DNA of 64,000 bases from Guadua angustifolia (lineage: Eukaryota; Streptophyta; Magnoliopsida; Poales; Poaceae), in the NCBI GenBank assembly GCA_036346375.1, contig JAYEVE010000489.1, positions 1-64,000 of the forward strand, read 5' to 3'. Below, piece by piece: positions 11,980-23,630 of this stretch. The stretch's first letter is position 1. Every line of letters starts with the position of its first letter. The notes under the pieces are model-generated. The model had not been told where the DNA came from. It saw nothing but the letters and a program-made list of their open reading frames with translations, and did not search any database. Both the position numbers and the translations under genes were made by a program.

Positions 11980-12977
11980 AAAAGGAGTCCGATTTGGCAC
12001 TGTGTGAATAGTCTGATATTAGTTTTGAGTTGTGTTGTATTTATTACATTTGCTATCTTTTACCTCCATAGAGTGTAACATGTATGCCCGATGCATTCCT
12101 TTGTGTGCGCTATATGGAGAAAATGGGTCGCGGAGCTGCTGCTCTGTCTGGTGCAGAGCTTTTGCCTCACATCAAGTTCAGTAATGATTCTGATGTATAC
12201 ATGCTATACCGTATTCTGATATGTCACTGGCCACAGGTAAGTTATATCACGGAAAGAAGCAGAACAACATTGATTAGAGCCAAAGGAAATTGATAGCTTG
12301 AAATTGAATAAGATTTTGAAATATGTTGTCTCGTCAAACTAATCCATGTTCTTCCATTGATTAGGTCACAATCTGCTGTGCCTTGTACAACGAGAAAGCA
12401 CTACAAAAGCAGAAGCCAGCAAGTTGTCCCTGACCTATTTCTCCCATCCCCATCTAGTAGCTTACAAGTAAACAGCCTCTTCTGTACATCTCACTAGGGT
12501 AGTAGTAGATTTTTATTGGAGGGGCAGAAGGGGGTGACACAATATCGTAGTCATCTATTTCACAGTGCGAATCGCAGCCGGCCGGTGGATCTCCAACGGT
12601 GACGAGACGCAGCTCATTGAGCCGCGCGATGCAGCGATCTGACGTACCAAAATGACGGCCTCCAGAACGAGGTTCGCCTCTGCTTCTCCGGCGGCCTGAA
12701 GGTGAAGGTTTGCTTCTCCGAGCTCAGCATGTTCCACATCACCTGAACATCATGGTATCCGCAGGTTTGGACGTCCCTGTGAAGATCCACGATTCCTGTA
12801 CTGATCCCTGCAGGCCATTAATTTGTAAACAGAATGGTTAGTGTTGTTTGATATTAAAAAAAGGCTTTTTGTAAGAGAAAAGGTTAGTTTTGTTAACGCA
12901 GAAAATGGAACTAAAGACAAGAAAACAGTAGCATGCCAATTGGGTAGCAAAAAGGAAAAAAAGGGGGGGAGTTGCTA
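11980..12977. other. Mostly unassigned; possible exon fragments at 12,072-12,238 and 12,364-12,434
   Basis: On the plus strand an open block (ELLPHIKFSNDSDVYMLYR, then ILICHWPQ) ends at a GT near 12,238. After an intron-like gap ending in TTAG near 12,363, a block VTICCALYNEKALQKQKPA follows and stops. Joined, they read as one short protein tail, but I do not recognise the family. The GC-richer stretch 12,560-12,800 looks unlike its AT-rich surroundings and could be another captured gene piece. None of this amounts to a gene call. Confidence 0.22.
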
Positions 12978-13258
12978 GCAATCGGACGTTCGATCCCAGC
13001 TGTTTTTCTTGAACGTGTCGGCGTAACATTTTTTTCTATTTGTGCAACATTTTCCCCATATATGCAATATTTTTTTTGTGCACATTCGTACTGTTATCGA
13101 GCGTTTTTGTTGCACACATAAGAATAAAATATTACGGCAATCCGGATCGACGTTCATACTGTTATCGAAAGAAAATATTGTAGTATAAGAAGAAAATGTT
13201 GCACGCATGGTAAAAAAATGTTACAGATGTTCGAAAAAATCGGACGTCCGATCACAAA
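12976..13258. mobile_element. Probable MITE with inverted ends built on ATCGGACGTCCGAT
   Basis: The left end carries ATCGGACGTTCGATC and the right end carries the complement of GATCGGACGTCCGAT; inside, both arms continue with matching GTAACATTTTTTT and GTGCAACATTTTC blocks in opposite orientation. This makes an imperfect inverted repeat of about 280 bp with no coding capacity. Target duplications were not resolved, so the superfamily is open. Confidence 0.55.
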
Positions 13259-13434
13259 TCATTAGGAAAAAAAATCAAACAAGGAACCATAGTGATTTAC
13301 AACTTCGGTAGTCCGAGGTGAAAGTAGCTGTTGATGCACGTATGTCCAAATAGATCGTTGGAAGCAAAGGGAGCATAGGGTACATACGTTTTCTTTTTTA
13401 GGTGCACGGACCAGTTCGTTCTGCACTCGTTCTG

Positions 13435-13620
13435 TTTTTGAAAGAAAATGGCAGGAGCTCTGCTTTGTATTAAAGAAGATACTTAGGAATACAGCGTAAA
13501 GTTGAATTAATAGATTGGTTTTGCCTCTGCACTCATACTGTATTTTACATTACGATCGACAAAACAAGTGCAGCGCAGATGCTCCGCTTGAAGTTCTTGT
13601 AAGATCAGAAAAATACGAAA
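13435..13620 (-). mobile_element. Possible LINE 3'-end fragment
   Basis: The plus strand reads a T run, then AATGGCAGGAGCTCTGCTTT and GTATTAAAGAAGATAC. This is the layout seen at the inverted 3' end of the LINE starting at 42,098 (T run, GGAGAGCTGCG, ATTAAAGAAGAAAG). No protein-coding part is kept and the limits are approximate. Confidence 0.4.
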
Positions 13621-14463
13621 CGAGTATATCTACATGCTGTACACTAGCTACTGAATATACATAAACCAGTTTTGCACGTTTTATTTCTCCTACAGAATAA
13701 TTAACTACCACACCAAATTAAAGCACTATGCATGCAACTAATGAACAACTTGATGCTGCGACTATGCAAGCATCTCAAGACACGAACTGTTGTTATTCTA
13801 GTTACAGTGCTAGCTGTTTAGACCAATCGAGGAATGCATGCTCAAGAAGCGAAGCTAAACAATTCGGACACAAGCCATTGAGCAAAGCAAGAGATTTTTG
13901 TCTAGTTTTGAGCTAGCTAGCTTACCACCCTCGCGCGCCCGCGCGCGGGCAGCGACGGCGAGCCACGCCCGTCGCACCGGCGCGACCATCATCGCGCGCC
14001 ACCACGCCATGACGCGCGACGCCCCGACCTTCGTACGTCCTCGACGTCCCGCCTCCGCACGGCTCCCCCGGCCGCCGGAGACGACCGCGCGGCCTCGCCG
14101 TGCCTAGCTCGTCAGCCCCCTATGCGTACGCACAGCACGGAACAACTAACAAAATAGCTAGCTATCTCTAAGAACCTCTCTTCTGCCATTTGCTATTACT
14201 GCCAATATGAAGAGCGTCTTTTATACAAGGATCGATCGAGGGGTCGCACTCGTGGTGTTAACCTGGGTTCTGCGGTCGTGTGTGTTCTCTTGCAACCGCA
14301 GAATCACAACCACTTGGACTTGGGGGTGTTTTCTTCAGGTTCGTTGCGGTTTGCCCGCGATTTGATCGGATTTGTTTTTAGGGTCGTTGGGGGCTTTCAT
14401 TGCGCGTGCCATCCACCGCGCATGTGCTGCGGATCGCGCGGCGCGATGCAATCATGCAATTAT

Positions 14464-14493
14464 TTGTGTGTGTGTGTGCACACACACACACAT
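14464..14493. repeat. Palindromic (TG)n/(CA)n microsatellite
   Basis: A TG run passes directly into a CA run, making a self-complementary simple repeat of about 30 bp. Confidence 0.9.
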
Positions 14494-14988
14494 ACTGTGC
14501 AAAATGATCGAGCAACAATCTCAATTCGATCGATCGGCCGGGTCGTGCAACAATCAAGCCGGCGCGTGCTCGGTTCTTGGAGTCGTGACGGCCCATAGTC
14601 CGCCCCGACCACGCACGCTTCTCCTCGCTGCCGCGCGTGTATGCGCCGTCCGCCGAGAGCGCGCGGCCACCCCGGCCCCCTCCTCACGGACTCACGGTCA
14701 ATGCCACCTGAAACCTACGCTGCTGGCCGGGCCGCCCCGTCCGTCGTCGGGCTCATTCCTCGGCCGATTCAATTCACGCGCGATCTCATCACGGCTACGG
14801 CCACTGCCCTTGGGCCTCAGCTCCGAGCCTCCGCGCGCGCAGCCTCGAGCCCTCGACGCCGGCCGTGCGTTCGGTCACTGCACTGCCGGACGCTCCTTCC
14901 GTACGTGCTGCATTTCAAGGGAGCAGGAGTAGTAACTAGTAAGCATTCTTGCGCATTTTACACGAAACTCCATCACACCGCATCGGCT

Positions 14989-15044
14989 CCTTTCTTTCTT
15001 TCTTTCTTTCTTTCTTCCTTCCTTCCTTTCTTTATTTCTTTCTT
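14989..15044. repeat. (CTTT)n / (CCTT)n microsatellite
   Basis: About 56 bp of pyrimidine tetranucleotide repeats, CTTT passing into CCTT and back. Confidence 0.9.
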
Positions 15045-16570
15045 GAGAGGACGTTTCATGTGGGACCTTTTGTAAAGCGTTTCATGTGCCTGGCAAGTGC
15101 GAGACACTGATCCAAATATCCAATGCCGTGTGGACCCAACCTAGCAACTGACCAAGCGACCAAGCTCACCATAGCCAGGGCGGCCTAGCGTACCTACCAA
15201 AGGGAAACTAACCGTGCAACCGTAAGGTGACTAGCTAGAGGCGAGGCCCGGCCGTTACGTATGGGTATGGCATCTTCTGCATGCTCTGGCGGTCTGGCCC
15301 CTCTCTCTCTCATCATCTCGTCGCTTCTTTTTCTTCTCTCCAGGCAACAGCAGCGCAACTACAGCGCTTTACCAAAGAGGAATAAAGCCACGGCGTGCAG
15401 TGCACCGCCTTCTTGTCCACCGACCTAACCCAAATGGGGTTGCGTTGTTCTACTGTCTGCTAGCTTTCTATCTGGATAGGATTGATGAGGTGGCTGGCCG
15501 TATGTGAATTATTCAGGAAAAGAGATGCTCCTGCACCTGGCTAACAGCAAGTAGCATGCAGTTGCAGTTCATGGACGACAGAAAATCGTCGGGTAAACGT
15601 ACAGAGAGTTCACACACAAAACCGTTAGCCCATTCGCGGCGATCGATCGAGACTTTTTTCTCTTTCGGAAAAGAAGGTAGCTACATGAGGTCGAAGGCAT
15701 TTCGCGGTGCTTTCCTCTTCATTTCCCCGCATACTTGCGTGCTTATCTACTCGCGTGGGCCTTCCATCCATGCAGAAAACGCGTGAAGAGTGGAGATCGA
15801 GTTGAAGACCGAGGATCCGGTGGCATCTACTCTTTGCTTCTAAGCGAGGTAATTACAATTATCTTTAGGAGCAGCTAGTACGACAGTGATTGATTACAAG
15901 TTACCGCTTACGAAATGTCAAATCTTAGCATCTTCAAAGGCTACAGATAAATTAAGCTAATCTACCGACTCAGTTTCCTCGTGGATACTTGAGCCTTTCA
16001 TCTTGAGAGTGGGATTATATTAACTGTTGATCTTTTTTAAAGCATGCATGTGACCAGACTGATGCCAACAGGCTCCAATATCATCTAATTAAGCTAGGCT
16101 TGTGAGTAAGAAACACTTTCTAGCCACTGCAAATCTTTGTCCTCCATGGATTTGTCATGTTGCTCATGACTTGTAGTCGTTAGCCGCGCGTCCTGTGTGC
16201 ATCACATCACGGTCATCACAAGCGATCGATGCTTTGGATCGTCGTCGTCGTGGTGATGCATGTTTGCGCATATATGCCTGCCACGGGAAGAGCGCGCGCG
16301 TAGCAACAGGAAATTTCCCGCGACATACGACCTAAGTAAGCATGCAAACATGCAACATCTTGTGGGCCATTCAAATTTCAAATGAGATCTGGGAAGTGGG
16401 AATTGGGATACAAGAGGTTTGCATTTTAGTGACGAAACATATATAGTGATAGAATATTGTAGGGTCGAAATATACTAACGTAGCAATCAGAGGAGGGTGA
16501 ATGATTGTGCGAAAGCTAATATCAAATTTTTGATGAATTTTTTAAACACACCCCAATTTAAATTCAAATT

Positions 16571-16773
16571 GACTAGAGACCGATTCACGATTTGAACGAT
16601 CGGAGACCAGTTCACTTGATCGGCGAACGATCGGGAGACCGATTCACGCGATCGGCAAATAGTCGGAGACCAGTTTACGTAGTCGAGAAGCGATCAGGCG
16701 ACCACTTTCTGATTGGAGAGCGATCGAGGCGACCACTTTCCGCAATTGGCGAGCAGTCTAGCGACTAGTTTAC
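16571..16773. repeat. Diverged ~33-bp minisatellite, about six units
   Basis: Repeated units share GATCGGAGACCAGTTCAC and GATCGGCGAAC blocks, spaced about 30-35 bp, with substitutions increasing toward the right. There is no open frame through it. It lies in what may be a non-autonomous LTR-type element on the minus strand, since the complement of 17,318-17,345 reads TCAATATAAATAGGGGGAGA, a TATA-like promoter. Confidence 0.65.
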
Positions 16774-18311
16774 AAAAATAGTGATTCCCAAAGATCCAAT
16801 CGTTGGATTGATGTGAAATTTTAACTGTGAAACTAGATTCAATTTTGAAGCTAACCCAAAAAGAATCAACTCGATCGGACCTATGGATCTCAAGATATTA
16901 CCTTCGCAAGATGATACCTTTGCAAGAGACCGAACTCCGTGACTGCAGCGACGGACAAAACTTCAGTCGATGCTCCAATCCACGCCGGACTAAAAACGAC
17001 TCAAGATGGTGAGAGCTCTTTAAATTCTTCTAGTTCCCTTCTTCATCACCAACACATGCATGCACTAGAATTTTCTAGCCGTGAAGATCCACCAAGAGAT
17101 AATCAAACACCAATCAAGAAAATCTCCTGGATGCATGCAACGATCAGGCCCTGAACTTTCTGACCGCAAGGCACAAAGCTGCTCGAACTTCCTTTTTACG
17201 AGACGTTCTAGCCACGGACAAAAAGCAATGATCGTAAGAAAGATTTTTATTTCTCTTTATCTAACAGTACTCCAAACAAAAGAGTACAAACCCTAAGACC
17301 TGGCTCACATAAACAGGAGACGTCTCCCCCTATTTATATTGAGCAAACATAAAAAGATTGAATACAACTCCACTTCCAACATGGAAAGAGTTCGTATACA
17401 TCTCAACCTGACCCAAACATGGCCAAATACAACTCTTGCACGTGTGTACAGCCCACATGCCATACTCACGTGACTAACCAGCCTCCATATGTATTGTTCT
17501 CTAGCCGGACATCCCGCATAACATTCTTGACCACCAAAACCTCGATTCCTCCCTGAATTTAGTCCTGAACCTCAGTTTCTTCATGAATCTAGTTCCGGTC
17601 CCGTCATCGACTACGTTCACCCTCGAGCAACACCTGCACATAAATAAACAAGAAACAGATCCGAGCATAAGTCCACGACTTGACTCACGGTCAATCCATG
17701 CAACCACTCACATGAGCGTATTGCATGAGGCAAAATCATCATCATGCTATCACCAGCATATCAAACAATCATCTGAAACAGCATATGCATAAGCACCACA
17801 CATACCATAACCAAAATCACTTTGCAATGCCAATTTTATTACTTAGCCAATTTTTCAGCACATGATTTCACAAATATATATTGTTTTGTCACTGTTTAAC
17901 ATAAAGGCCAGTAACAAAAAATATTTTTCTCGCTACTTTAGCAATAATTAGTAGCAAATTATTATGTCGTCATAGGATACCTTAGTAGCGAGCGACTTTA
18001 CAATGACTAAAAGAAATTAAACACTAACATACTGTATATATATGCATGAGCATGGTAGAAAACCTAGCACCTCACTCAAATGCTACATAGTACGTACTAG
18101 CAGTACATATATAGTCTATATACTATACATGCGCTACCCAATTGATAACTGCAGTTCAGTTTTTTGCGCCGGGGGACATATCATGTCTATAAATTAAAGA
18201 GGATCAGACCGAAAACAGCAAAAAGCAGGCCACGGATAGATGAGCTTCCTTGCTCACTGCGAGAAGCAAGCACTCTGGCTAGCTATAGTATATTAGAGTA
18301 TCGCTGAAGTA
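16774..18311. other. No gene recognised; possible LTR remnant on the minus strand
   Basis: The complement of about 17,200-17,510 has a TATA-like box and a T-rich downstream region, suggestive of an LTR promoter. No paired LTR, primer site or coding region was found. The remainder is AT-rich. Confidence 0.3.
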
Positions 18312-18568
18312 CTCCCTCCATTCCAGAATATAAGGCGTGGTTTGATTTGGCACGGTCTCCTAAACTATACTTTGACCTTTGATTTCTCTTATCCAATATT
18401 ATTCATATAAACAAAATCACTATCATTACAAAGTACTTTCAAATATGAATTCAATGGTATCACTTTTATATCACAAAATTTTTATATAGTTAGACAAATC
18501 ATTGGTCAAAGATTTCAAAGTTTGAACCTTGAAATACGTGCGTGCCTTATATTTTGGAATAGAGGTAG
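18312..18568. mobile_element. Stowaway MITE (Tc1/mariner type)
   Basis: A 257-bp element with 25-bp terminal inverted repeats, CTCCCTCCATTCCAGAATAT on the left and, on the complement, CTACCTCTATTCCAAAATAT on the right, three mismatches in all. It sits between TA dinucleotides (18310-18311 and 18569-18570), the expected target duplication. Confidence 0.95.
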
Positions 18569-18615
18569 TAACACACAAGCTAGCTTGAGCGATCAACGAA
18601 CGAAGAAGCGAGCTG

Positions 18616-18618
<3 letters not shown>

Positions 18619-18646
<28 letters not shown>
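18619..18646. repeat. (TA)n microsatellite
   Basis: An uninterrupted AT dinucleotide run of about 28 bp. Confidence 0.9.
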
Positions 18647-18650
<4 letters not shown>

Positions 18651-19515
18651 CTAGGTGCCTTACCAAGCGCGCTACTCGGCGTTCTGGAATCGAAGTAGAA
18701 GACCAGAAGTCTGAAAGATGAAGTCTTCCCTTCGGAGTCCGGCCGGCGCGGCGTGATTTGGCGTTTTGAGCTTGGTTTTCCGCTTTTACTCTGCCGTGCT
18801 CGCTCGCGGCTTCCCGCGGCCGATCGAACTAGAAAGCTAGCTAGCCGAGGTACGTACGTACTGGCTGGCCCTCGCGCGATTTGCACATACGATTTTTACG
18901 CGTTCATCGTTGGGAAACTTGGGAAGAGTTTGGTGGCTCGATCCTTTCGTGGGTTCTGAGTTTTCTTTCCTTTTTGCTTTTTCTCTTTTATATATACTGT
19001 CATGATCAGTAGCATATACAGGTTTTATTTTTTAATCTGCCAGCGCAGAGGAAGAAGAGCCGAAGAGGACAGTCCGAGGCCAGAGACAACGTGATAAGTA
19101 ACAAAGACGTACTCTTTACTTACGCAGGTAAATATGTGCTCTTATCAAATTTGGTTTGATCAAGGATGTTTCACCCAATCATAGTATTTCAGCCATATAC
19201 TTCGAACATAACATAACTAACTAGAAAAGAACCATTTGTATGCATCACATTGCCCCATTTGTTACAAGGAAATTGTAAAATCGGTAGAATAAATACAAAT
19301 TAATTATCATCGGGAAAAAGAGCTATATTTTTTCATCTAAATATGTATACTTAAGTAAAAGAAAAAATGGCACGTACGCCTTCTCCGAAGTAAAGGAGAA
19401 AACAAATACACACATTCAACACAACTTCCATTAGTGTGTGATTCCGTTTGAAAGATTACATTCCACACAGCATGCAGTTGAATGTATGCACATACAGATG
19501 GACCTTTATTTGCTA

Positions 19516-19905
19516 GCAACATATCCAGTGAAAACCATTTTTACCGTAAAAACTCCGTAAATCTATATATACAAGTTTTGAAAAATTCTCAAAAAATTAC
19601 CATACGTAGGAGAAGCGAGCTTCTACAATCCTACAAAATTTGAAGATCAAACTCAATCGCATTTGTAAGATATGAAAAAGATAAACAGTGAAATAAATAG
19701 TGCTAAACAGTAAAAATCACTATTAGGACTGAATTTATCTTTTTCATATCTTTCGAATGCGGTTCAATTTAGTCTTTAAATTTTGTAGAATTATAGAAGC
19801 TTACCTCCCCTACGTATGGTAATTTCTTGAGAATTTTTTAAAATTTGTACATGTAGGCTTCACGAAGTTTTCACGGTAAAAATGGTTTTCATTGGATATG
19901 TTACC
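19516..19905. mobile_element. Foldback MITE, probably Mutator-like, with 10-bp target duplication
   Basis: A 390-bp element flanked by TTATTTGCTA at 19506-19515 and 19906-19915. The ends read GCAACATATCCAGTGAAAAC and, on the complement, GTAACATATCCAATGAAAAC after one extra base. The two halves are inverted copies along almost their whole length (arms of roughly 170 bp around a short centre near 19,700), so a transcript would form a long hairpin. A 9-10 bp duplication fits MULE-type elements. Confidence 0.85.
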
Positions 19906-19915
19906 TTATTTGCTA

Positions 19916-20845
19916 GATGTATAATGTTAATTATACTGTACTCAACATTTGGAACGCAAATATACAACCAATCGAACTCCATCGATCATAGGTGAAATCT
20001 ATTGCACAGTTACCTGAAAATCTCTTTAACTTTTAGCCAATTTTTCAACTGTTGTTGGATATAGATCCAACCAACGCTATCACTTCTTACTCCATATATA
20101 AAAGGCAAAATTGGCCACATAACCCACTGAACTTTTATGGTATTTGCTCTTTAACTCCATTTTTTTAGTCTTTACTAAAACATATTAAACTTTTGGGGCT
20201 ATTCATTAGCAGACACTAGAGCCATTAAAATATCGTTTTTCTATGAGTTGGAGAGAGAATATCATAAATATGACCAAATTGCCCTCTTCTTCTTCTATCT
20301 CACGGCCATGCCGCCTCGCTACTACTAGATGTTGCTACGACGACCTTTCTAGTACCGGATATCGACGCTGGTTAGGTTTGGCCATTAGCACACAGTGTCA
20401 TTCCTTTGACATGGTGCTCATCTTCTTCCTCGCGATGTTGTAGGGTAGTGAAGCTTAGGCACGACAACATTAGTACTCCAATAGAGGAACAACGGTGCGG
20501 ATGGAAGCATGCCATGTTCCCGGACATAGGAAACCCATATTTGACAGCATAAGGTGATGTGGAGGATGACCACTGCCGAAACGGGTGGGGCAAGGGTGGT
20601 GGCTGCAGAGAAGAGCTTACCAATGGCAAATTTTGGTTGCTTGTAGGTGTGGTTATCTAGCGCACATGCATCACATGGACATGGTGATCCCTCTCACGGT
20701 GGCACCTTGGTCTGTGGTGGCTCGTGCAAGGCCGGCGTTGGAAGCTCAACAACAGTAATCTCCTGGTTGATGGATAGGAACAGGAGATAGGGGTTGGATT
20801 CAATGCAATGAGGTGCATGCACCTCGTGATGTGGGTGACACGGCG
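19916..20845. other. No gene recognised
   Basis: Non-coding sequence into which the Copia element inserted; it continues at 23,636. GC-rich short frames show no known domain. Confidence 0.45.
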
Positions 20846-21059
20846 TGTTGGAACAGAACGCTAAAACTTTGCTGCAATTTTCTCTTTTATTTCTTCTCGC
20901 TCTGTTCACTTTTACAACTGGGGTTTACCCCTATATTTATACCCAAAACTTCAACCCACAAAACAGAATAGGATTCCACTTCCTTTTCCTAATCGGACTC
21001 CTTTTCCTAAACGGACTCTTAATCAAACTCCTAAACTAATTACAAAATTATCTCTAACA
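20846..21059 (-). repeat. Copia 3' LTR (left copy), 214 bp
   Basis: Direct repeat of 23425-23630. By eye the pair differs by about two substitutions and five small length differences, three of which are single-base changes in runs of C or T. Confidence 0.93.
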
Positions 21060-21070
21060 TTTTCCCTCTT
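21060..21070 (-). promoter_or_regulatory. Polypurine tract of the Copia element
   Basis: On the minus strand AAGAGGGAAAA abuts the 3' LTR, the position from which plus-strand DNA synthesis starts. Confidence 0.8.
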
Positions 21071-21607
21071 AATTTTGTAATATTTAACTTCTAACTCAAC
21101 TCTATCTAATTTTTCCAAATTTCTTCAACAAATTTTCTTCACTTTCTCTTCTTTTTCTGTTGATTTCTTACACCATTGCCAAACTGCTCTTTCTTCTCGG
21201 TTGTGTCTTTGTTCGCTTGTTGGGGGTCTGCACTGTTGTCGTACATGTATAGCCTTCCCTCCCTTGTGTTGTGCAACAGCCACCTGAAGCTCTCTCGCGC
21301 CTTTGTTTTGTGTGTTATGGAAGGAATTCTTTTGCTTGTACCTCCAAGGATTCAACTTGTAGTACTCTGCCACCGACAGCTCTTTTCTTGTGCGTATGTT
21401 TTCTTCCCTTCTCGCGGCCTGACTTCTTTCTCTTCTTTCATACGTGACACCGTCTTCTTTTCTTTGGTATTGTGGCCGCCTCCCGAATTTTCCTTTTTTC
21501 TGCTTTGTTCTTTTTCTTGCACATTGCTATTTTTTTTCTGTCGCCACCCTGAGCGCTTTCTTTTCTTCCACTTTCTTTGCGACTCCACACTTTGGAGTCC
21601 GCCTTCT

Positions 21608-22790
21608 TCATAACATACATTGTCGAGCTTCTACCTCATGACAAACCGGCTTACAAGTTTTCAGAGAAATTTTGTATAACCGATTTGGGGATCTCATGAT
21701 CTTCATCAATAAACATTTGTTCTTGTCATAAACACGCAAGAATTCCGCTGCTGACTCAACTATGCACCCTTCTTCTGTCAATTGCCCGAGACTAAGTATG
21801 TTGTTGCACAAACTTGGTATATAATAAATTTCAGAGAATAACTTCTGATCGCCATTCTTGCATTGTACCACTATTGTTCCTTTACCTCTTATTTGCACAG
21901 TAGAGTCATCGCCAAACTTTACTTGCCCTGAAATTTTCTCGTTAAGCTCATGAAACACAGAGCGATCTCCAGTCATGTGATTACTTACTCCATTGTCTAA
22001 ATACCACAAATCAGTGTGATCGTGGCTATCTCCCTCCAGGCTTAATTTAGGAATTATATTCTCCTCGTTCAACATCAGCATGTTCGGCTTCTCTTCTTTG
22101 CATAATGAGAGGAATAGAGCCGGTTCGTTGTCTGCACTAGCTTGGGTGAGGTTTACCTCCTCATTCTTCTTCTTGTTTCAGCAATCCGAAGCGAAGTGCC
22201 CATACTTGTTACAATTGAAGCACTTTATATGACTGCGACACTCCGCCGCGTAGTGACCATATTTTTCACATTCAAAACATTTGATATGTGACTTATCTCG
22301 TGGTCTGTAATCACCGTCTTGTTCAGACTTATCTCCTTGATCACCTCTGTCTCCTCGACCACCTTTGCCTCCTTGTCTACCGAAACCGCCGCGTCCACGC
22401 CCACGGTTAAACTGCTTGCGTTCACCTCTTTCATCTTCCTTTAACAAACAATAGGCGCCGTTCTGAGATTGATACCCCTGCTCTTTACGGATGATACCCT
22501 TCAATAACTCCTCATGCGCCTTGAGCGAACCGGTGATCTCCTCAATTTTCATATTCTCCAAATCGGGAGTACATGAGCGTGGTGACAACAGTACGAACTT
22601 TTCGGTAGCACGCGCAGTATTTCTTCATCGCCACGATTCCTCCATCCATGCCGCCGAGAGAAATAATTTGGTTGTATAATGAAGTAAGCTTACCGTGAAC
22701 TCGTCCACTAACCGGGTTTCTCCCATCGAAGATTCTCAAACTCGTTCAGTAGATTTTGTAGTCGCACCTCCTTCACGCGGTCAACTCCCA
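21608..22790 (-). pseudogene. Copia Gag with two CCHC zinc knuckles, plus protease-like segment, broken
   Basis: Reading leftwards: a UBN2-type Gag core with frame breaks (IISLGGMDGG near 22,650; KIEEITGSLKAHEELL near 22,510), a basic RGRGRGGFGRQGGKGG linker, and two zinc knuckles CFECEKYGHYAAEC and CFNCNKYGHFASDC (22,270-22,180). An in-frame TGA directly follows the second knuckle. Past it the frame continues into a protease region with WYLDNGVSNHMTG (about 22,000) and a Gag-pre-integrase-like block ending LYKISLKTCKP. Copia proteases normally have D-T/S-G; here the motif is D-N-G. After 21,608 only a lysine/arginine/glutamate-rich stretch remains and the integrase core is absent. Confidence 0.85.
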
Positions 22791-23410
22791 CGTGCATCTT
22801 CTCAAGTGTTAGCCATGCTTCACGTCTCGTCTCCTTCCCGATGAGCTAATGCATCATCGAATGCATCTTGCCGATAGATCGCAGCAAGTGCGCACTGATC
22901 TATCCTATCATCTTGCTCGATCTTCCCTTTGGATCATTGCACCCCAGACACCACTGGCGCGCAAATTTGCCTTATCTTCATTGCCCACACCGGATAATTG
23001 TCGATCGTCAGGAGAGGATATTGAAGGGATATGGATCCACTCTGAGTCTTCATCTTCTCACCCATAATCTTCGGATATCAGAACAACCTCTGCTTTACTT
23101 TGCCCGCCGGCCGGTACGAGCGTCTCTTCTGACTTCTTGCGTTGCGTGTATGCGAGTTGGCTCCCTCCTTGATTTGATTGCTTTCCGTGGATGCTACCCA
23201 CGCCTCAACGGGAACAATCTGCTGCTTGCTCCCCAGGAACCGACGTCAGGAGGGAGTCTCTAGCAGAATTGCGCTGCCGCCTCGCGCCCGAGCTCACACG
23301 CCGGTCCGCCTTGGCGACGAGGAACTTGCAGCGCTTTGCCTCTTGCTACGCGACCTAGTTGCTCGCCTCTCGGAACTTTTGCGCCGCTACGCCTTCTTGG
23401 ATCTTGCGTC

Positions 23411-23422
23411 GCTCTGATACCA
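23411..23422 (-). promoter_or_regulatory. Copia primer-binding site (initiator-Met tRNA)
   Basis: The minus strand reads TGGTATCAGAGC two bases inside the 5' LTR, the standard primer site of plant Copia elements. Confidence 0.92.
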
Positions 23423-23424
23423 AT

Positions 23425-23630
23425 TGTTGGAACAGAACGCTAAAAATTTGCTGCAATTTTCTCTTTTATTTCTTCTCTCTGTTCACTTTTACAAGGGTTT
23501 ACCCTATATTTATACCCAAAACTTCAACCCACAAAGCAGAATAGGATTCACTTCCTTTTCCTAATCGGACTCCTTTCCTAAACGGACTCTTAATCAAACT
23601 CCTAAACTAATTACAAAATTATCTCTAACA
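23425..23630 (-). repeat. Copia 5' LTR (right copy), 206 bp
   Basis: Partner of 20846-21059. It is eight bases shorter through small deletions and drives transcription leftwards. Confidence 0.93.

Larger units (their letters stand above)
13621..16570. other. No gene recognised; GC-rich patch and microsatellites
   Basis: 13,920-14,900 is GC-rich and gives long overlapping open frames on both strands, which base composition alone explains; none has a recognisable domain. The rest is AT-rich with many GCTAGC and GCATGC motifs. Confidence 0.5.
20846..23630 (-). mobile_element. Non-autonomous Copia LTR retrotransposon, complete ends
   Basis: Both LTRs (20846-21059 and 23425-23630) start TGTTGGAACAG and end TCTCTAACA. 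The element lies between perfect five-base duplications CGGCG (20841-20845 and 23631-23635). The primer-binding site next to the right-hand LTR reads, on the minus strand, TGGTATCAGAGC, complementary to initiator-Met tRNA. A purine tract AAGAGGGAAAA next to the left LTR is the polypurine tract. So transcription runs leftwards. The internal region is only about 2.4 kb: it codes for Gag, a protease-like segment and part of a Gag-pre-integrase region. Integrase, reverse transcriptase and RNase H are missing, so movement would need enzymes supplied by another element. Confidence 0.95.

Noticed and set aside
13920..15075. Long overlapping open frames on both strands, up to 186 codons
   Set aside because: They lie in a GC-rich stretch where stops are rare, appear in several frames at once, and show no domain or splice-linked continuation.
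16571..16773. Regularly spaced repeats considered as a CRISPR-like array
   Set aside because: Units are directly adjacent and diverged, with no unique spacers, and the window is plant nuclear DNA.
21176..21613. 145-codon plus-strand frame
   Set aside because: It is the complement of the Copia internal region, pyrimidine-rich and hydrophobic by composition.
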